Origin: Zonotrichia leucophrys gambelii
Taxonomy: Eukaryota; Chordata; Aves; Passeriformes; Passerellidae
Length of the DNA: 64,000 nucleotides
NCBI RefSeq assembly: GCF_028769735.1
Contig: NC_088171.1
Location: 66,853,216 to 66,917,215 of the forward strand
Direction: 5' to 3'
The position numbers and the translations under genes were made by a program. Shown piece by piece: positions 1 through 13,835 of this stretch. Each line of letters opens with the position of its first letter. Within the stretch, counting starts at the first letter, position 1. The notes beneath the pieces were generated by a model. That model saw only the letters and a program-made list of their open reading frames with translations, searched no databases and was not told the origin of the DNA.

Positions 1-1881
1 TGTTTAAGTACAACCCTAGTAACACAGTGCATAACCAAAACCATGTTTCACAGCAGAGAAACTATAGTTTACTGCCCCTATGGCTCTGATGAGAATATAA
101 TGTTCTACAGTTTATAAATGCTTTGAGGTCAACACATGATTTACTTCAGCTTGTTCATCCAATGAGCAGGAGGTCCAAAAATATATCAAGCTATTAGACA
201 GCCCACTGGAAGCTTGGCGGAGGCTCCCAGTGATGGAAAGCATGCCATGGAAGCCTCTCTGTCAGCTGGAGATGAGATAATTAGATCCAGGTAATACATT
301 GGAGCCCCAACAGGGAACAGGACAGCAAACATGTCATCTTTATGATTTTTTCTCATCCTCCCCAGTACCATTGGCCTGAGATAGTAAAAAGTGTGAAGGA
401 TTCATCAGTCCCTGGCAAAAGCACAGCAGCAGGATAATCAAGCTATCATCTGTCCATCATCCTCATTATCCAGAGACCTGGTGTTCTGTATAAACAGCAA
501 AACAACATCAACTACAGATTGAGGAGCTGTGCTAGTTAGCTCCAGCTTTTGTTTAATGTTCCAGGGTGATGCCACACAACACTGTTGGGCCAGAATCTTG
601 TAATGCCAAAAAGAGCTTGAGAGCCTATATTTAAGTTAAAAAAAAATATTTTGTGCAAAAATCTCTTTCTACTAATTAGAGATTTGAGCTTCTACCCAAA
701 GAATAAATATTCTAAATGTAATATTCTGGTGCATCAGACCATGTGTGACTGCTGGGGTAAAGTTGGTTTATACAGCACATTCAGCTAAAACCATAATGCC
801 CTGGCCTTTTTTCTCATGAACATCATTATGTACACATATTTTTGGAGGACCAACTAGCCAAAATTTGAGAGTGGAGAGTTGCTACAAGGAGAACCCCAGT
901 GCTTAAGAGTAGCAACTCCTTTGCATAAGAAAGATAATTGAAAAACCCCCATCCACGTCTTAGCATAAAAATGTGTTTAATACTCAAATCAACAGCTTAG
1001 ATGATGTTTATGCTTTCCTTAGACAATCATGCACCCTTGAACACCAGGCAAAAAAAAGAATTTAGAGAAATTGTGGTCAGAAATCAAAATATCTTAGAAT
1101 GTAGCGTATTATAACTACATAATCTTTTCCATTTTCCAGATTTTTTATATTCATAGGAAAAGCAGAAGGATAGTTTCAGTCATGACTGATCTGATGTTGA
1201 AAAATCACAGTCTTAGATGTGCTCAATTATTGCTAGCATCTAACTTTTTAATATAGTTATATAAATATATATATACTCATTATATACAGTAAAATTCCTT
1301 TTCCCAAAAAAATATAGATAACTCATGTTTCATTTCCTTTCCTGGTAGCTGACATTTAGAAAAATCATTCTTCTCCCTTGTTATTTCTCTCACTCACACA
1401 TTGCACATAGGTAAAGGAAGTAGGTTATAAGAGGGAAAAAGAAGAGTTTCTTATCTCAGTTGCAGAGTCCTTGAAGCCTGATTTCTGTCAGTGACAAAAC
1501 CTCTCACTGGAGAAACTGATGGACTAACTTCATGTGCTTATCCACATTTGCACTCTTGTATTTTACTTTTCCTGAATATAATTGTTCTGTGAACCCACCA
1601 GGAGAGGAAAGCTGGACATGGCTCTTGCATATTGGGAATGGATTTACTCCATTTCACACTTCAATCTTAAACAATCTTAAAACCCAAAGCCATGGAAATC
1701 CAGAATCCTCATGATTGACTGTACAGCTTAGTCCTGTAGAAGTTTAAATGAGATTTTTAAGTGATCTTTTAAATAAAGACATCCACACCCCTGAAAACAT
1801 TTACTGCCATGGCACATACCCAACATTGCTTTTACTTCTTTTTTCAGAAAATATAAAAAACTAAAAAAAAAACCTTAATGG
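1..1881. other. AT-rich non-coding stretch
   Basis: No open frame longer than about 60 codons, and no recognisable repeat or RNA gene. There is an alternating A/T tract at about 1246-1290 and short A runs near 1855-1872. Nothing else stands out. Confidence 0.6.
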
Positions 1882-1957
1882 AAAGAAATTACTAATATTG
1901 CAAGCATTAAGTGGATTCTAAAGAAATTACTAATATTGCAAGTATGAAGTGGACTCT
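1882..1957. repeat. Two-copy 38-bp tandem duplication
   Basis: The unit at 1882-1919 is repeated at 1920-1957 with only a few substitutions. Both copies share a core reading attactaatattgcaag. A short third partial copy begins at 1958. It looks like a local replication-slippage duplication with no coding content. Confidence 0.85.
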
Positions 1958-2102
1958 AAAGAGAATCACAAAACTCAAACAGCACTACCTTTAGAAAAGC
2001 GGGCTGAATAAAACATCCTGAAAGTAGAATGCAGGTCAAAAATGTATTTTTTCCAATTGCCATCTAAGTAAAATTGATTTTTCTATTCTTCCCCTTCATA
2101 AG

Positions 2103-2179
2103 TATGACAGTGAGTATCTTCATGGAGCTCCAGGAACCTAAGAGAGCAGTTGTGGCAACCATCATTGATGTGACCAAAG
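2103..2179 (+). CDS. Candidate internal coding exon, plus strand
   Basis: A 77-bp segment lies between a pyrimidine-rich acceptor (ccccttcataag, AG at 2101-2102) and a strong donor (gtgagtaa from 2180). Only one frame is open. It starts with the last base of a codon and ends with one base of the next (phase 1), and contains MELQEPKRAVVATIIDVTK. Third codon positions are clearly richer in G/C than the surrounding DNA. I do not recognise the protein. The hydrophobic/charged pattern suits a helix. Its phase-1 end fits the phase-1 exon-like segments at 43257 and 44233 on the same strand, which would imply an intron of about 41 kb. A chance pairing of splice-like sites remains possible. Confidence 0.4.
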
Positions 2180-4007
2180 GTGAGTAAATTTAAGCTACTG
2201 AAAACACTAAAAGAGGAAAAATTCATGTCTAGCAGAGAAAGTACTAAGATTAAAAATGAAAAAGCATGGGTAGGCTAGATAAAATCAATATAACTTTTCC
2301 CAGGGTGTTCTTTTATAAACATTACTTTGGTTCTTCCTTACCCACAATATATATACAGAAAATAAAATGGCATTTTTATGACTCATAATCCCAATCTTTA
2401 CCTCCATGAAGCTGTTCACAAAGACTTAGAAGTTGAATGGATTTAAGACAGGAACCATAATGGCAAATCATATCTTTTTGCATCACACACAGCATTTAGG
2501 ATTCCCATCTATAAAAACGAGAAGCTAATGGCAAAGCCACAAAACACTGCTACAGTTACAGTATCGAAATTTAAATTCTGAACTAGCAGCCATGAAGAAA
2601 GATCATCAATATAGCTCTCAGCTACATGGGACAGGGGGAAAATTACAGAAACTTACATATTTAAGACCTTCCTAGGCATGAAGAAAATGTAGACATGTAT
2701 AAAAAGTATGCAAGACGTAGGTGGACAGCAAACCCTTAAGATTTAAGATTTGGTTCCTTTTACCTCTGATAATAGGAAAAGAATAGAAATACCTTTTCTT
2801 TTCCCCCTTTTTCTTTCTTATTTGCTACTATAATAGTACACTGTCTATCTAAATAGAATAGAATCAGGAAAAGAAAATAATCCCTGAAGATTTGCAGGCA
2901 AGACATAAGAAAAAACTCAGTTAGAGCCACATCTGAGCAACAGCCACACAGGAAAACAAGGCGTAAGCAGTAAAAGCTGACTGATCTTATGACTTAAATT
3001 AGAGAAAGATATCTAAGAATTTTCTAGCAATGAACCCTGGAATACCTGCCAACTTTTACAGATGCAGAACAATGACAGAGGGAAAAAAAAAAAAAGAAAA
3101 TAAAAGAAAGCTAAACTGAATACTGAAGCTGGAATACTGTAACAAAGCAGAATTAAGATGGAAGACAACTGCACAACAAAAAAGGGACCAGTTTAGGACA
3201 AGAGGAGGAAAATAAATTCAGAAGGCACAGGAAAAATACACAAATTAACACATAAAATAAAGGGATTTTAAAAAGAGGCAGAGATTCAACATGTTAATGA
3301 AGTGAGTGATGAGTGGATGTTAGCTGCAAAAAATGATAGGACTTGAAGAAATCTGGATATCTGGAGATAAAACCACAGAGAAGAAAAATCATACTCATAG
3401 TTACCATGACACTCCATAAAAATCCCATACTTAAAATGTTTTTTATTATTCCAATTTGAAAAAAACAATAATTCAAAAACCAATTTGATTCAGCCTCCTG
3501 ATTTTTTTAAATTATTTGTAATAATTAATTACTTGGAATTTCCATATGAACATTTCAAATTAGTGTTATTTGCCAGTACAACTGAGAAGACAGGCACAGC
3601 CCACCCTGTTGGACCCCAGCCCTACATGGGACTTGCTGTCTTGGAACTCAGCAAAAATAGGAAAGACTGAAAATTGTCCAGGGAGTCTCTGAACTAAACT
3701 TTCTATTCACTTCAGTGAACAGAGCCACTACAGATCTCACATTTGACACATTGGAAGTAACTTCTACAGACAGAGGAAGCAAACTATGCAAGATTTGCTT
3801 TCTCTCTGAAGATCTCTCATAAAAGTTCAACAATATTTAATTTCCTCACAACCTTTTCTTGCCTACCAGAGCACTAAGTGCTTTTTATAGTACTAAACAC
3901 AATTTATTTTTCTTAAAGTATAGGAAAATCACCTAAAAAACGTTTATCATAACTTTATTGTAAAACTTTTTAAAAACTTCATTTTAAAACTTTTCAAGAA
4001 ACTTCTG
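2180..4007. other. Non-coding stretch
   Basis: AT-rich sequence with a poly-A run near 3090-3103. Open frames of 60-65 codons here have no protein-like features. No known repeat recognised. Confidence 0.55.
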
Positions 4008-4092
4008 ATCCAGTTTCACCACCACCCCCTAAAAAAAACCCAAAAATCCCCATCATAACCCACCCAAAAAAACACCCAAACAAAAACATATT
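4008..4092. repeat. A/C-rich low-complexity tract
   Basis: Runs of A interrupted by CC, CCC and CAC (for example accaccaccccctaaaaaa). The complementary strand gives a glycine- and phenylalanine-rich chance open frame, which should not be read as a gene. Similar tracts recur in the window. Confidence 0.75.
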
Positions 4093-7000
4093 TTTGATAT
4101 GCTGTGTACCATCCTCTTTGAAAGCATCCCAGCTAAATGTGAAAAAGTGCCAATGTTGCAAGTAGCCCAGGAAAAAAAAAAGTTTAAAATATGAGAAGAT
4201 GATATCCTGTAAGTGGCAGGGATTGTGTTGTTCGTGGTCTTTTGCAAAGATTTGTATGGAGAAAAAGTAATTTAGATGAAAAACGAGCACTTAGAAATTA
4301 GAATGCTGTCAGGTAAGATATCTGGAATCAGGCTGCAAATTTAGGTGGATGAGTTGTTACTGTCAGTCACCAGTGATGTACAATATTAGTACAGGAATCC
4401 ATACAAAAGTTATATACTGCATGCAGAACCAATAATGTCATGAATGATCATTAATCTGCTAAACAGTAGGAAAGATTCCCTCAAAATAACAGATTTCATT
4501 TTTGAAAGAAAAATGATACTAGAAGAAATCAAAGACATAAGTGGATCACATTTGTCTTACACAATAATATTCTTTTAATGATAACAACTGAATCTTACAG
4601 TGTACTCTATATATAAATTTCATACATGCTACCTTCAAGCACACAGTAGATCATTTTAATTAAACCATAGTTTCTCAAAATTGTAGAATAAATTTTATTC
4701 TGTGCCATTACCACAGATTAATACAGATGCATTTTTGAAGTGACGTATACAGACTGTAGAGTAGATCTTCCCATAAATGTAGAGACAACTCAGTCAAAAT
4801 ATTAATTTATTATCTTTGTCTTTGTTGATGCAATAAAGTGTAATAGTAAGTATACTTTTACACTGACATCTAGCAATGAGAGGGTCAAGTCAGTGTCATA
4901 AAGCTGGCAGACTAGCACAAGTGTCTCTGCTTGTGTTATAAATATTACATAGCAGACATTTTCCAAATGAGAATACGAATGAATATTCCAGAAAAGGAAT
5001 GCAAATTTACTGTGAACATCAGAAAATTGAAACAGCCATGAGTTCAAAAAGTTGAACCTAAATCAGGGAGGTGTCAAGACTTTGACACTGCAATCTCAAT
5101 GTGGTTCAGAATACAGCCAGGAAACAGCTAACATGCATATACAAAGTGCCTTCAAACATATTTTTTATCAAAATCTATGAGGATTATTACAAGACAGTTA
5201 TTATATTCGTGAACTATTTTCAAGCACTCACATAAAATGTAGATTATATGCTTGATTAATTTGCCCCAATTCCTTGAACTCTCTCCAACACCATAAAAAC
5301 GTTTTGTACACTGCAACTACCTTACAATACATCTGAAAGGAGATTGTAAATAATATGGCAAGTTGGAAAGCATTAGAAAGTAAAACTAAGCCTTTAGACT
5401 GTGTCTTTTTCCTTGCTGTTCTTTGCTAAACAACATACCATTGGATCTTATGGCTCTGAATCATCTGGTACTACCCGTTAGTGGATAAGTGACTGAGTCA
5501 ATGGTCTTAGAATATACAAACAAGAAAATCTCCAAAATCAGATCTCCTCTTTTAATCTCCAGCCTAAAGATATATTTCCACTTCTTTTCCCTAACAAAAA
5601 CTGCTTTTTTGGCAGGACTAGCAGAGACTCTTGTGATTCTTGTCTTTGTCATGGAACTTCGTTGAACATAAATACTGTTCACACCCAATATTTGTCAATA
5701 CTCTGTAATGACTGCAACTATTTAAGCTCCACATTCAAAGTCCTTTACACATGCTATATAGCCCTGCTAGCATTTCCCAACTCAACTGTAACTTGGCACT
5801 TGACAAAAGAAAACAATCCTTTTGCTTACGGTCAAAGAGCTGAAGTCTAGACCAGAGACAATGCACTGGTTTCCCCTTTTGAGTGATGTAGGGTTGTTGC
5901 TCATGTGTAAAACTTTGATAGACCAAGTATTACAGTGCATTCCAAATGCAGTTTGCTGCTGGATGCAAATCTTTGGCAGCATCTCATGGCAAACTTTGCA
6001 GGCATGTATGGAAAAGGAGCAGATGTATGGGAGGTTTCTGGCTCTCAGTGAGATCAGGCACTGAGGTAATGCCAATCCCAAACACCCACCACACCAATGC
6101 TGCAGTGGCAAATTGCCTTTACAGACACAAGAGGCAAGCAAAGGAAGGGAGCCACTGCCTCTCCATCAGTTCTCACACTGTGGTCACCTCTCAATCCACC
6201 TCTCAAACAGCTGTGAACAGAACTGTGCCAGAAAGGGCACCATGGTGTTTCTCTAACTCTGCTAATTCCCTGTGCTCAGTTTAATTATATGAACTGCTCC
6301 GGATACTAATCAACACATCACATTATGATGATGCAGTTATAAATGTAATTATAAAAGCAACATGAATAATTTCGTTAACTACATTTCAAGCTGTCTCTTT
6401 CTCTCCATTCCCTTTGTTGCCAACATACAGTGGGTCTGCTCAGAACTTCTAGGAGTTAGGCCACAGACATATGACGTGTTTGTACTGAAAAGCAGAGTCC
6501 TGCAGACCTGAATCAAGTAATAAGTAACTTAGATGTCTGTTGGGAGTTTTGCCAGAATTATGACTGTAGTATTCAGGCCACTGTGTGCCAAGGACTCTGA
6601 AAATAAATGCTTCTTTACAGAAAATAATGTTTGATTTTAAAATCCAATTCCAGTACCCAAGTGGCAGGATGCAAGTCTGCCAGTGGCCCTATAAACACGG
6701 TGTCAATAACTGTCCATTCTTCTTTCTGCTGCTTGCTCTGTGTAATCCAGCAGTACCTGGCAGGCTACAACAGGGAGAATGGCCACGCTTGCTGTGTGCT
6801 TTAGAAATAAAGGAAAGAAAAAGCACCAGTCTTAAACAACATATAATTTAGGATTATGAAAATAAAAAGATGGAACATGAAGAGTTAAAAGGACAAACTA
6901 CACCCACACTAACAAAAAAAAAAAAAAAAAGCAAGCCTCCCTGTTGCCTCCTACCAGCTTACCAGCTTTTCCTTCTCCCTTTTTCCCACCAGTCAGGCCT

Positions 7001-10000
7001 CTCCCCTCCTCAGGCTGAGACAAAGAAGTTTCAACACCGCTTCGCAGGACAAACCAAGCCTGATTCCCACCCTCCAAGCCTTCTGCTGTCCTTACAACAT
7101 GCTAAGGCTTTGCTAGCTTGATACCTGGTTTAGAGTACATGGCACAAATGGAGGCAAGCAGAACTCCACCAGAGCAAGTGGCCTTAAATTACAGTTAGAG
7201 AATGATAAGCAAACCCAGATTGATCACTGACATCTTGCCAGGGGATGAACACAGTTCTCAGGCTGTCACCTGTGCAACGTGATGCAACGTGCTGTGCACC
7301 CAGGTCTGTCCCATTTCCCAAGCTCACACTGCTCTAAAGCTCAGCTTACATCTAGATTCCAGCATGCTCCAACAAATCAAGAATGCCGAGGGTCTGAAGT
7401 GTGATCAGCCATGCAAACACAGCCATGTCTGACAGGACAACAGTGATGGACATTTAGCACCTGACTGATTCAAGTCCTGAGTATCCCAATCATGGAACTG
7501 ACAGGGTGGTATCAAATGCTGCAGAGACTATGGTTAAAAAATAAAATCTCAAAATGTTCCCACAGAAATGCTGCTTCAATTTGCAACTAATGGAGTTTTC
7601 CTAAGCTAAAAGACAGGGTGAAGTTTCTTTATTCATTTCATCTATGGGACTTTAACATGCACATGCTATAGGAACTATAAATTAAGAAGCTAAAATAAAC
7701 CTATTTTTCAGATGAACAAAGAAAATCCATGAGAAAAGAGAAAGAACTGTTGACATATTTTGTTTTACTCCAGCTATTGCTCTGAGTTGTATAAGGATAT
7801 TAACAAAAATTTTATCCACAGATCCCGCATGGGAAGTACACAGAAGCTAACTTCTGAAATAAGAAAACCTATACTAAGCTCATGAACATTTTGAAATCCC
7901 CCCTTGTATTTATATCCAATATAATGACAATTTTCTGTATTAGGAATGACCTTAAAACAGGAAGCCTGGATATAGCTGGGGGATAAGATTCAGATGGATC
8001 CTACAGAAGAATGATCTTACAACTAAATTAAAACAAACACATCATTAAAAGTATGCAAACAGTCTCATTCATTGAAGTATGCCTTTTCTTGAAAGCATCT
8101 TCAGTTTGGAGGACACAGACAATGAGATTAGCTTTCTGCACATTGCCAAGGTAAAGGAAAAAAAAAGGAGAAAACGGTTATAATTGTACTTTCTAATGAA
8201 ATATATGACTTCAGAATCACTTAGAGAGTTCAGACTATATAATTGTGATTCTCACTTCTTACAGATACACGTCTGTGCTGTTTAGGTTTTACATTACAAA
8301 CCTAATTTTTATGATTTCTAACTAGGCATAAAATCCCACAGGTGTGACAAAGGGTGTCAATATAAGGTCTCATCTTGGAAGTGCACTACTATTTTTTCCT
8401 CTGTTAGTAAATTTAAAAATGCTTTTAAAGAAAGTTAGGCACGGTGATTAAGTTGAAAGGAGGCAACAATTAAAAGTCTGTCAGTGCCAAGTATATTCTG
8501 CTCCTGTGTAATGAATAAAGAACTTATGAGTCTAATTCATCACTCTATTTTTGGTGAAACTTTTATGCTTTCAGTGAAGTTATTTTGAGAGACAACCACA
8601 GTGCAAAAAGTATTAGGACATGTTGCACTAATATATAGTCCCACTGGATTCAGTTTTAAAGAAAAATAACAGAAGAAAAAAATAGAAGCAAAAAAAATCA
8701 AGCAGAGTGAACAACCATGAGAATTCTGCAAGAAAATTTAGGAGACAAATATGGTTCTTAAATTCTGCATTTCCATGATGTTCCAGAAGAATTCCACTGA
8801 ACAACTTGGGATGTATGTAGAAAAGGAGCATATGATATCTTGGAAACAAAAAGGCAGCAGAGAAGGCAAATTTTGCAAAACATGAAAGATCACATGCAGA
8901 AGGAAGGAACACAGAACTGTTTCATGCTTAAATAGAAGAAGCAAGCAGATTCTGTTAAAACTTGTATGAGACCCTTATTGTTCCTGAAGTGTTGTGCTTA
9001 ATAAGGACTTTTCTTTTCTAGTAAGCTCTACCACGACCTGAAGGAAAAAGTGAAACTGCTGAAAAGGCCATGTGTGGAATGTCTGGTTTATATTGGTCTG
9101 TTGTTTTTGGTTTTGTTTTTAATATGACAAACGTGAAAACATCAACTAATTTCACTTGCTTATGTTCTGATCAATGTCAGGCATGATTTCTGCATGTTAA
9201 ATTCCTAAAGACGGTTTTAATTGAACTTTACAAACTAGCAGGGACTATGTTAGTCCTCTTCTTAATTTCACTCTCATATTTGTGACAGCTGGGGAAGAGC
9301 TCAAGTAATTTCAAGAGGACATCATTTTCTCTGGAAGAAATACAGAACCAGTGATGTGTACAGAGCAGCCTCATTTTTTATCTGACTACAAAGACCAGGA
9401 TATAAGGGCTCTCAAAATGCATTATTTTATATTGGGAAAAATCACACTGACAATGCAGACCATTTCAGTGATAACTAAAAAATTGCATATTAGAACAGTT
9501 CTAATAAATCAGTGACATTTTAAACCAAACCAATTTGTATTTAAGATACGTCTAAAACTAAAGCCCTCCACTGTGAGCTGGAAATTGAATGGCTCAAAAG
9601 ATATTGAGATCACAGAGTTTGCTTTTTAGGTGGAGGTGTCAGCTAGTGACATGTCATCCCATTGAGGGGTCTTCCCTGAAAACTTTGATCCAATATAATT
9701 TCCCCGAACCCTTCAGAAATAGAATATCTGGATTCAAGCAGCCTCAGCTCATTCCCATCATTTGTAATTAGCAATGAAGCACTTGAATAAATTGTCTTTT
9801 GGAATATAAATTGAAATTGCAATGTCAAAAATTTTGCTGGCTGAACAGAATATCCCTGTTACACACGAGCCTTTTTTTCTTCTCCAAGTTGTGGTTGCTT
9901 TCATGCTCACGCTGAGAGCAGGTGGTCAGCATAAATATGTAGAATGTTTTGTTGAACACAGAAAATATTGAGCACTAAGAATAATACACACATTGTTTAG

Positions 10001-11089
10001 ATTCTCCAAAGGAGCTCCCCAGGTTTCACTGCAGCTTTTGAAACTCCAGTCCACAGTGTGGAAATAGTGAAGTTTTATATGCTTTTATAGAAGCTCCTTG
10101 TCACCTTCTGCTGAACAAATACTGGAAAACAATTTTGAACATTTCCCTAGTGTCAAAATAAATAAATAACAAATTTAAATTTGCTTCACAGACAAGCACG
10201 ACCCTTTAAATATGTTTTCCACCTACATTTTGGTATGCATATACATCCCTCAGAGACTACTTACAGAATTGAAGGACTTTGGCAAATATATGCAAATATG
10301 TTCACACAAAAATTTGCCCAAGGGATGACTGTCCTAAAACCTCTTCACAAAAGTCTGTTTGTCAACCTGGGGTAGTAAAAATACCCTGAAAGGAAGGTCA
10401 TCTATCACAAACTGCAAACAAATAAGTAGATGAAAAAAACACATAAAACAGTTTGCAAAACAATCATAGGTTTTAAAATATGTTTCCATAAGGGTTTCCT
10501 GACCAATATCAAACTAAGATTCATTTCAAACTTCTTCTCCCCCCTCCAAAAAAAGAAGGGTGAATTCACCAGATGCATTATATACCACATCTGTCACCTT
10601 GCTGTCAACTCCTAACACTTTTTTCTTCACCACTAACAAAAAGTTCAAAAGGGGAAGATCATCTGATTTTTCTTGACAATCCCTTTCCTATTTCCCAATC
10701 TGCAAGCATATATATTTGAGCTATTTAGCTCTGGCTGGTTTGTTTCAGGTTTGATACTTTTCAGAAGCTTACTGTATGTGTGTTACCATATATGTCTCAA
10801 TATGTTTTTTTAAAAAAAGGAAAGAAAGGGGAAAAAATCATTCTGTTTCAAATAATGAGCATGTGCACCTTTTTGCCTCAGGCCTTCATACACAATTTAG
10901 CCAGAAAGCCAGGGCAGATCATGATTTAGCATTTGACATCTCTTGCCTTCAGGCCAGGGGAGACTAATACAGATTTCTGACTCTGAGCACACCATGGAAA
11001 AAAAAAAAGTGAGAGAGAGAGGCCTTTTATTGACTAAATGATAAAGAGGTTTGTAATGATAAATAACAGTCATTTTATTGTGGAATTCC
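4093..11089. other. Long non-coding stretch
   Basis: About 7 kb with no recognised gene or repeat. A poly-A run lies near 6911-6930, and short overlapping frames on both strands around 5780-6280 are not protein-like. The direct repeat tgcaacgtgatgcaacgtg is near 7276. A pyrimidine-rich acceptor at 9020 opens a lysine-rich frame but has no donor (see rejected list). Confidence 0.5.
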
Positions 11090-11580
11090 CCAGAAAAGAT
11101 GCATTCTGCAGTGTCTGAAGAAGCCTAAAAGCCGAAGCTGGTTCCCTGTGGATCCAAACCTGTTAAGCTCCAATCTTTCCAGGCAGAAATAGAGGTCGCA
11201 AATTGCATAGGACCTGCACTATTAAAACTGTATAAGCACGATACATAATCACTGCTGCATCCAGGACAGTTAGCACTAAGAGGATTAGCTGAAGGCTGCT
11301 TCTGGCTTTTTCTCCCTCAGCCTGCATCTAAAACAAGCCTGGTACACACCCAGGCTGCTTGAGAATTTTCTGCCAGCTTTGATCGATAGTTTAATTGTAA
11401 ACTTTGGGAGCAATAATGGATAATTCAGCTTGAACCGTCCATTATAAGCGCTGTTGCAGAGGATGGAGCTTTCAAAATTAAACAAGAGTTGTGTAATATT
11501 ATTACATTTGTACTGCTCACCTAGAGTTAAATTCCATTTACAAATACTGTCTTGACAATGTATGGAGTTCAATAAACATA
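11090..11580. promoter_or_regulatory. Possible conserved non-coding element
   Basis: This block differs from its surroundings. It has high sequence complexity, scattered CpGs and short homeodomain-type motifs (for example aattgtaaac, attaaaac and taataatgg), with no simple repeats. A 95-codon open frame runs through it on the minus strand (11285-11572) but lacks domain-like features. The look is that of a conserved enhancer, but conservation cannot be seen from one sequence, so this is an inference from texture alone. Confidence 0.25.
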
Positions 11581-13339
11581 GGCCCAGGTGGGTTGAATGG
11601 GGAAAGGGAAGAGGAGAAAAGCTGAAGCCAATTATTTGCCATCTATTCCAGAAAGATTTTTATTTTAACCTCACATACTAAAGCACATCGAAATGGAAAC
11701 AGGAAGACAGGAGACAGAGACAGATTTAAGCACTGACCTAAGTTGTGGTTACTGTTTTGACTGCGGCACCATGATGGAAATGTACCTAAATGTCTGTAGA
11801 GGAATTGTGGTACAACAATAGCAGCAGAAAAATATCCCAGGAAAGTGGTAAACATGCACTGCTCACCAGGTAGTCTATGCTGGTGTAATCAAATTTTTAG
11901 TAGGACTCGTACCAGTCAGTTGAGCTAGACTGGAGATGTTCAGTATGGGTCATTTTCTAAAACATGAGGAGACACAGCAGCATTCTGTGGTAAGAAATCA
12001 TCCTGTCTTGAAAGATGAATAGACAGAATGGCCAGGAATTTAGCTATCAAGTTTTCTGCCAAACACACCCTACCACACCACATATGGAAATACTTCCAAA
12101 CAATTTTAAAATGAGGAGTGAGGAAGAGGGGCTTGTGAGAACATGGACCTTGAAATAAAAGCAGCAGTTCTGCAGGCAAAAACTGAATTCTGTTTACAGA
12201 ATCAAGCATTTTCCTAGTTTTATTAGTAAATTAGTTGCTTGAACAAAATTTGCTGAAAATTACAAAATGAGGTTAGAAAAGTAACTCATGCTACCAGATT
12301 TCCAATGAATTTAGGAACTCAAGTCAAATTTACTCCATAAGCCACTCCACAGCTTATTTCTATTAAATGAATTGCCTAATCATAGCAAGATCTGTGAGAT
12401 AGGAAGGAGTGTCAATGTCACAAAGATTTTTTCCCACTCCTCATAAAGGCCATTGACATCCATCTAAAATCTCCAAAAGCCCCTTTTAGTTTTCTCAGCC
12501 AAACTCTCATGTTTTGAGCTAATGACCAGGACTCAGGGCCAGAAGTATTATTTTGTCTTGGCTTCCTTTGTTTTTTGAGAAGGTGACATCCATATTTAAC
12601 TATGTCCTACACACAAAGGTCAGCTAAAGCTCTTCCTGCATGCTCTCTCATGCCTGATTAAATGCAATTAAATGCATAGTATTCCTACTGCCTTTCTTAT
12701 CACCCGGCTAGAACACCTTGACAGAAAAATTCCCAGCATGAAGAAAAGGAGCAAAAAAGAAAAGGGTTTTTCTGTTTGCTTGCAAGCCTGGAGCTCCACT
12801 TGAAAAAGCAAGCATGTAGCAAACAAACTTCAACGAGTGCAATTTGCAAACCAGGAAGCTGCTGGACTTGGCAGACAAAGCCAGGTAGCACCAATTTTTG
12901 CTGCACAACAGTACCTGCACTGTATGTAAGCCATTGCCATGCAAATGCTCTAACTTTCATGGCTCAGTTATCTTCAAAGAAAACTTAAACTCATTCCACT
13001 CCTTTTCTGTTACAGCAAAGAAACATTTTTCTATTTGCAATAAGTTCTTTGTAAAATGATTCAGATTTAGGCATCATAAAGTATTGACACGTTTTTAGCC
13101 TTTAATTGTGGTTTCTCCTCTTGGGAAATGAGGCAAATAAAAATTTTCTTTGCTGGTCATTGGTTTATAATGCCACCATATTGCTACCAGCTCCAACAAA
13201 GAACTGCTTGCACCAACAAAGTCTCCCTTAGGCTGTGGGAAGAGACCAGAGTTTGCAAATGGATTCTTCATTCCAGGGAATCGGGGAATTATCTATGGCT
13301 CTAACAGTGTATGCTTGGAGAGAGTCAAACTGCCATCCA
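11581..13339. other. Non-coding stretch
   Basis: No recognised repeat or gene. Overlapping 70-90 codon frames on both strands at 12700-12990 have no recognisable domains. Confidence 0.5.
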
Positions 13340-13835
13340 CCATCAGAAACTGTGCAGCCAGAAGGGCCAGGGCAGGGATTTTCCCTCTGGACTTGGCACT
13401 TGTAAGGCTGCATTTCAAATCATATACTCAGTTTTGGGCCCCTCTCTACAACAAAGACGTTGAAGTGCTGGAGCACGTCCAGAGAAGGGCAACAAAGCTG
13501 GCAAAGGGTCTGGAGAGCAAATCCAATGAGGAGTGGCTGAAAAAGCTGGGGATGTTTAGCCTGGAGAAAAGGAGGCTGAGGGCAAAACTTATTGGTCTCT
13601 ACAGCAATCTGAAAGGAAGGTGTGGCCAGGTGAGAGTCAAAGTCTTCTCCCAAGTTACAAGTGATAGGATGGGAGGAAATGGCCTGAAGTTCAATCAGCA
13701 GGAGTTCAGCTTGAATATTAGGAAAAATTTCTTCACTGGAAGTGTTGTCAGGTATTGAGACAGACTGCCAAGGGAAGTGGTGGAATCACCATCCCTGGAA
13801 GCATTCAAAAAACCTGCATTTAGATGCAGAACTAA
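13340..13835 (+). mobile_element. CR1 LINE fragment (end of ORF2)
   Basis: A 5'-truncated CR1 retrotransposon copy on the plus strand. The frame at 13315-13758 carries the C-terminal end of the CR1 ORF2 reverse-transcriptase protein. Hallmarks are QFWAPLYNKD, then VLEHVQRRATKLAKGLE, FSLEKRRLRAKLIGLY, FSQVTSDRMGGNGLKF and IRKNFFTGSVVR. A stop falls at 13756-13758, within the family's usual continuation (the RH-W-RLP-EVVESPSLE region follows in decayed form to about 13830). The typical CR1 3' end of short ATTCTATG repeats is missing, so the copy is truncated at that end too. It is inactive. The family identity is established knowledge; the boundaries are by eye. Confidence 0.93.

Noticed and set aside
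3994..4290. 98-codon minus-strand frame
   Set aside because: It runs across an A/C-rich tract that gives Phe- and Gly-rich filler. No start context, splice signal or domain.
5782..6284. Overlapping 80-119 codon frames on both strands
   Set aside because: Open frames on both strands of one segment with ordinary composition and no recognisable domain.
9020..9125. Lysine-rich frame after a strong acceptor, ending in a hydrophobic stretch
   Set aside because: No consensus donor, and the hydrophobic end comes from a T/G-rich run. Phase does not match other candidates.
10265..10333. 69-bp minus-strand phase 0-0 segment with GTAAGT donor
   Set aside because: The acceptor lacks a pyrimidine tract and no other exon candidate nearby fits it.
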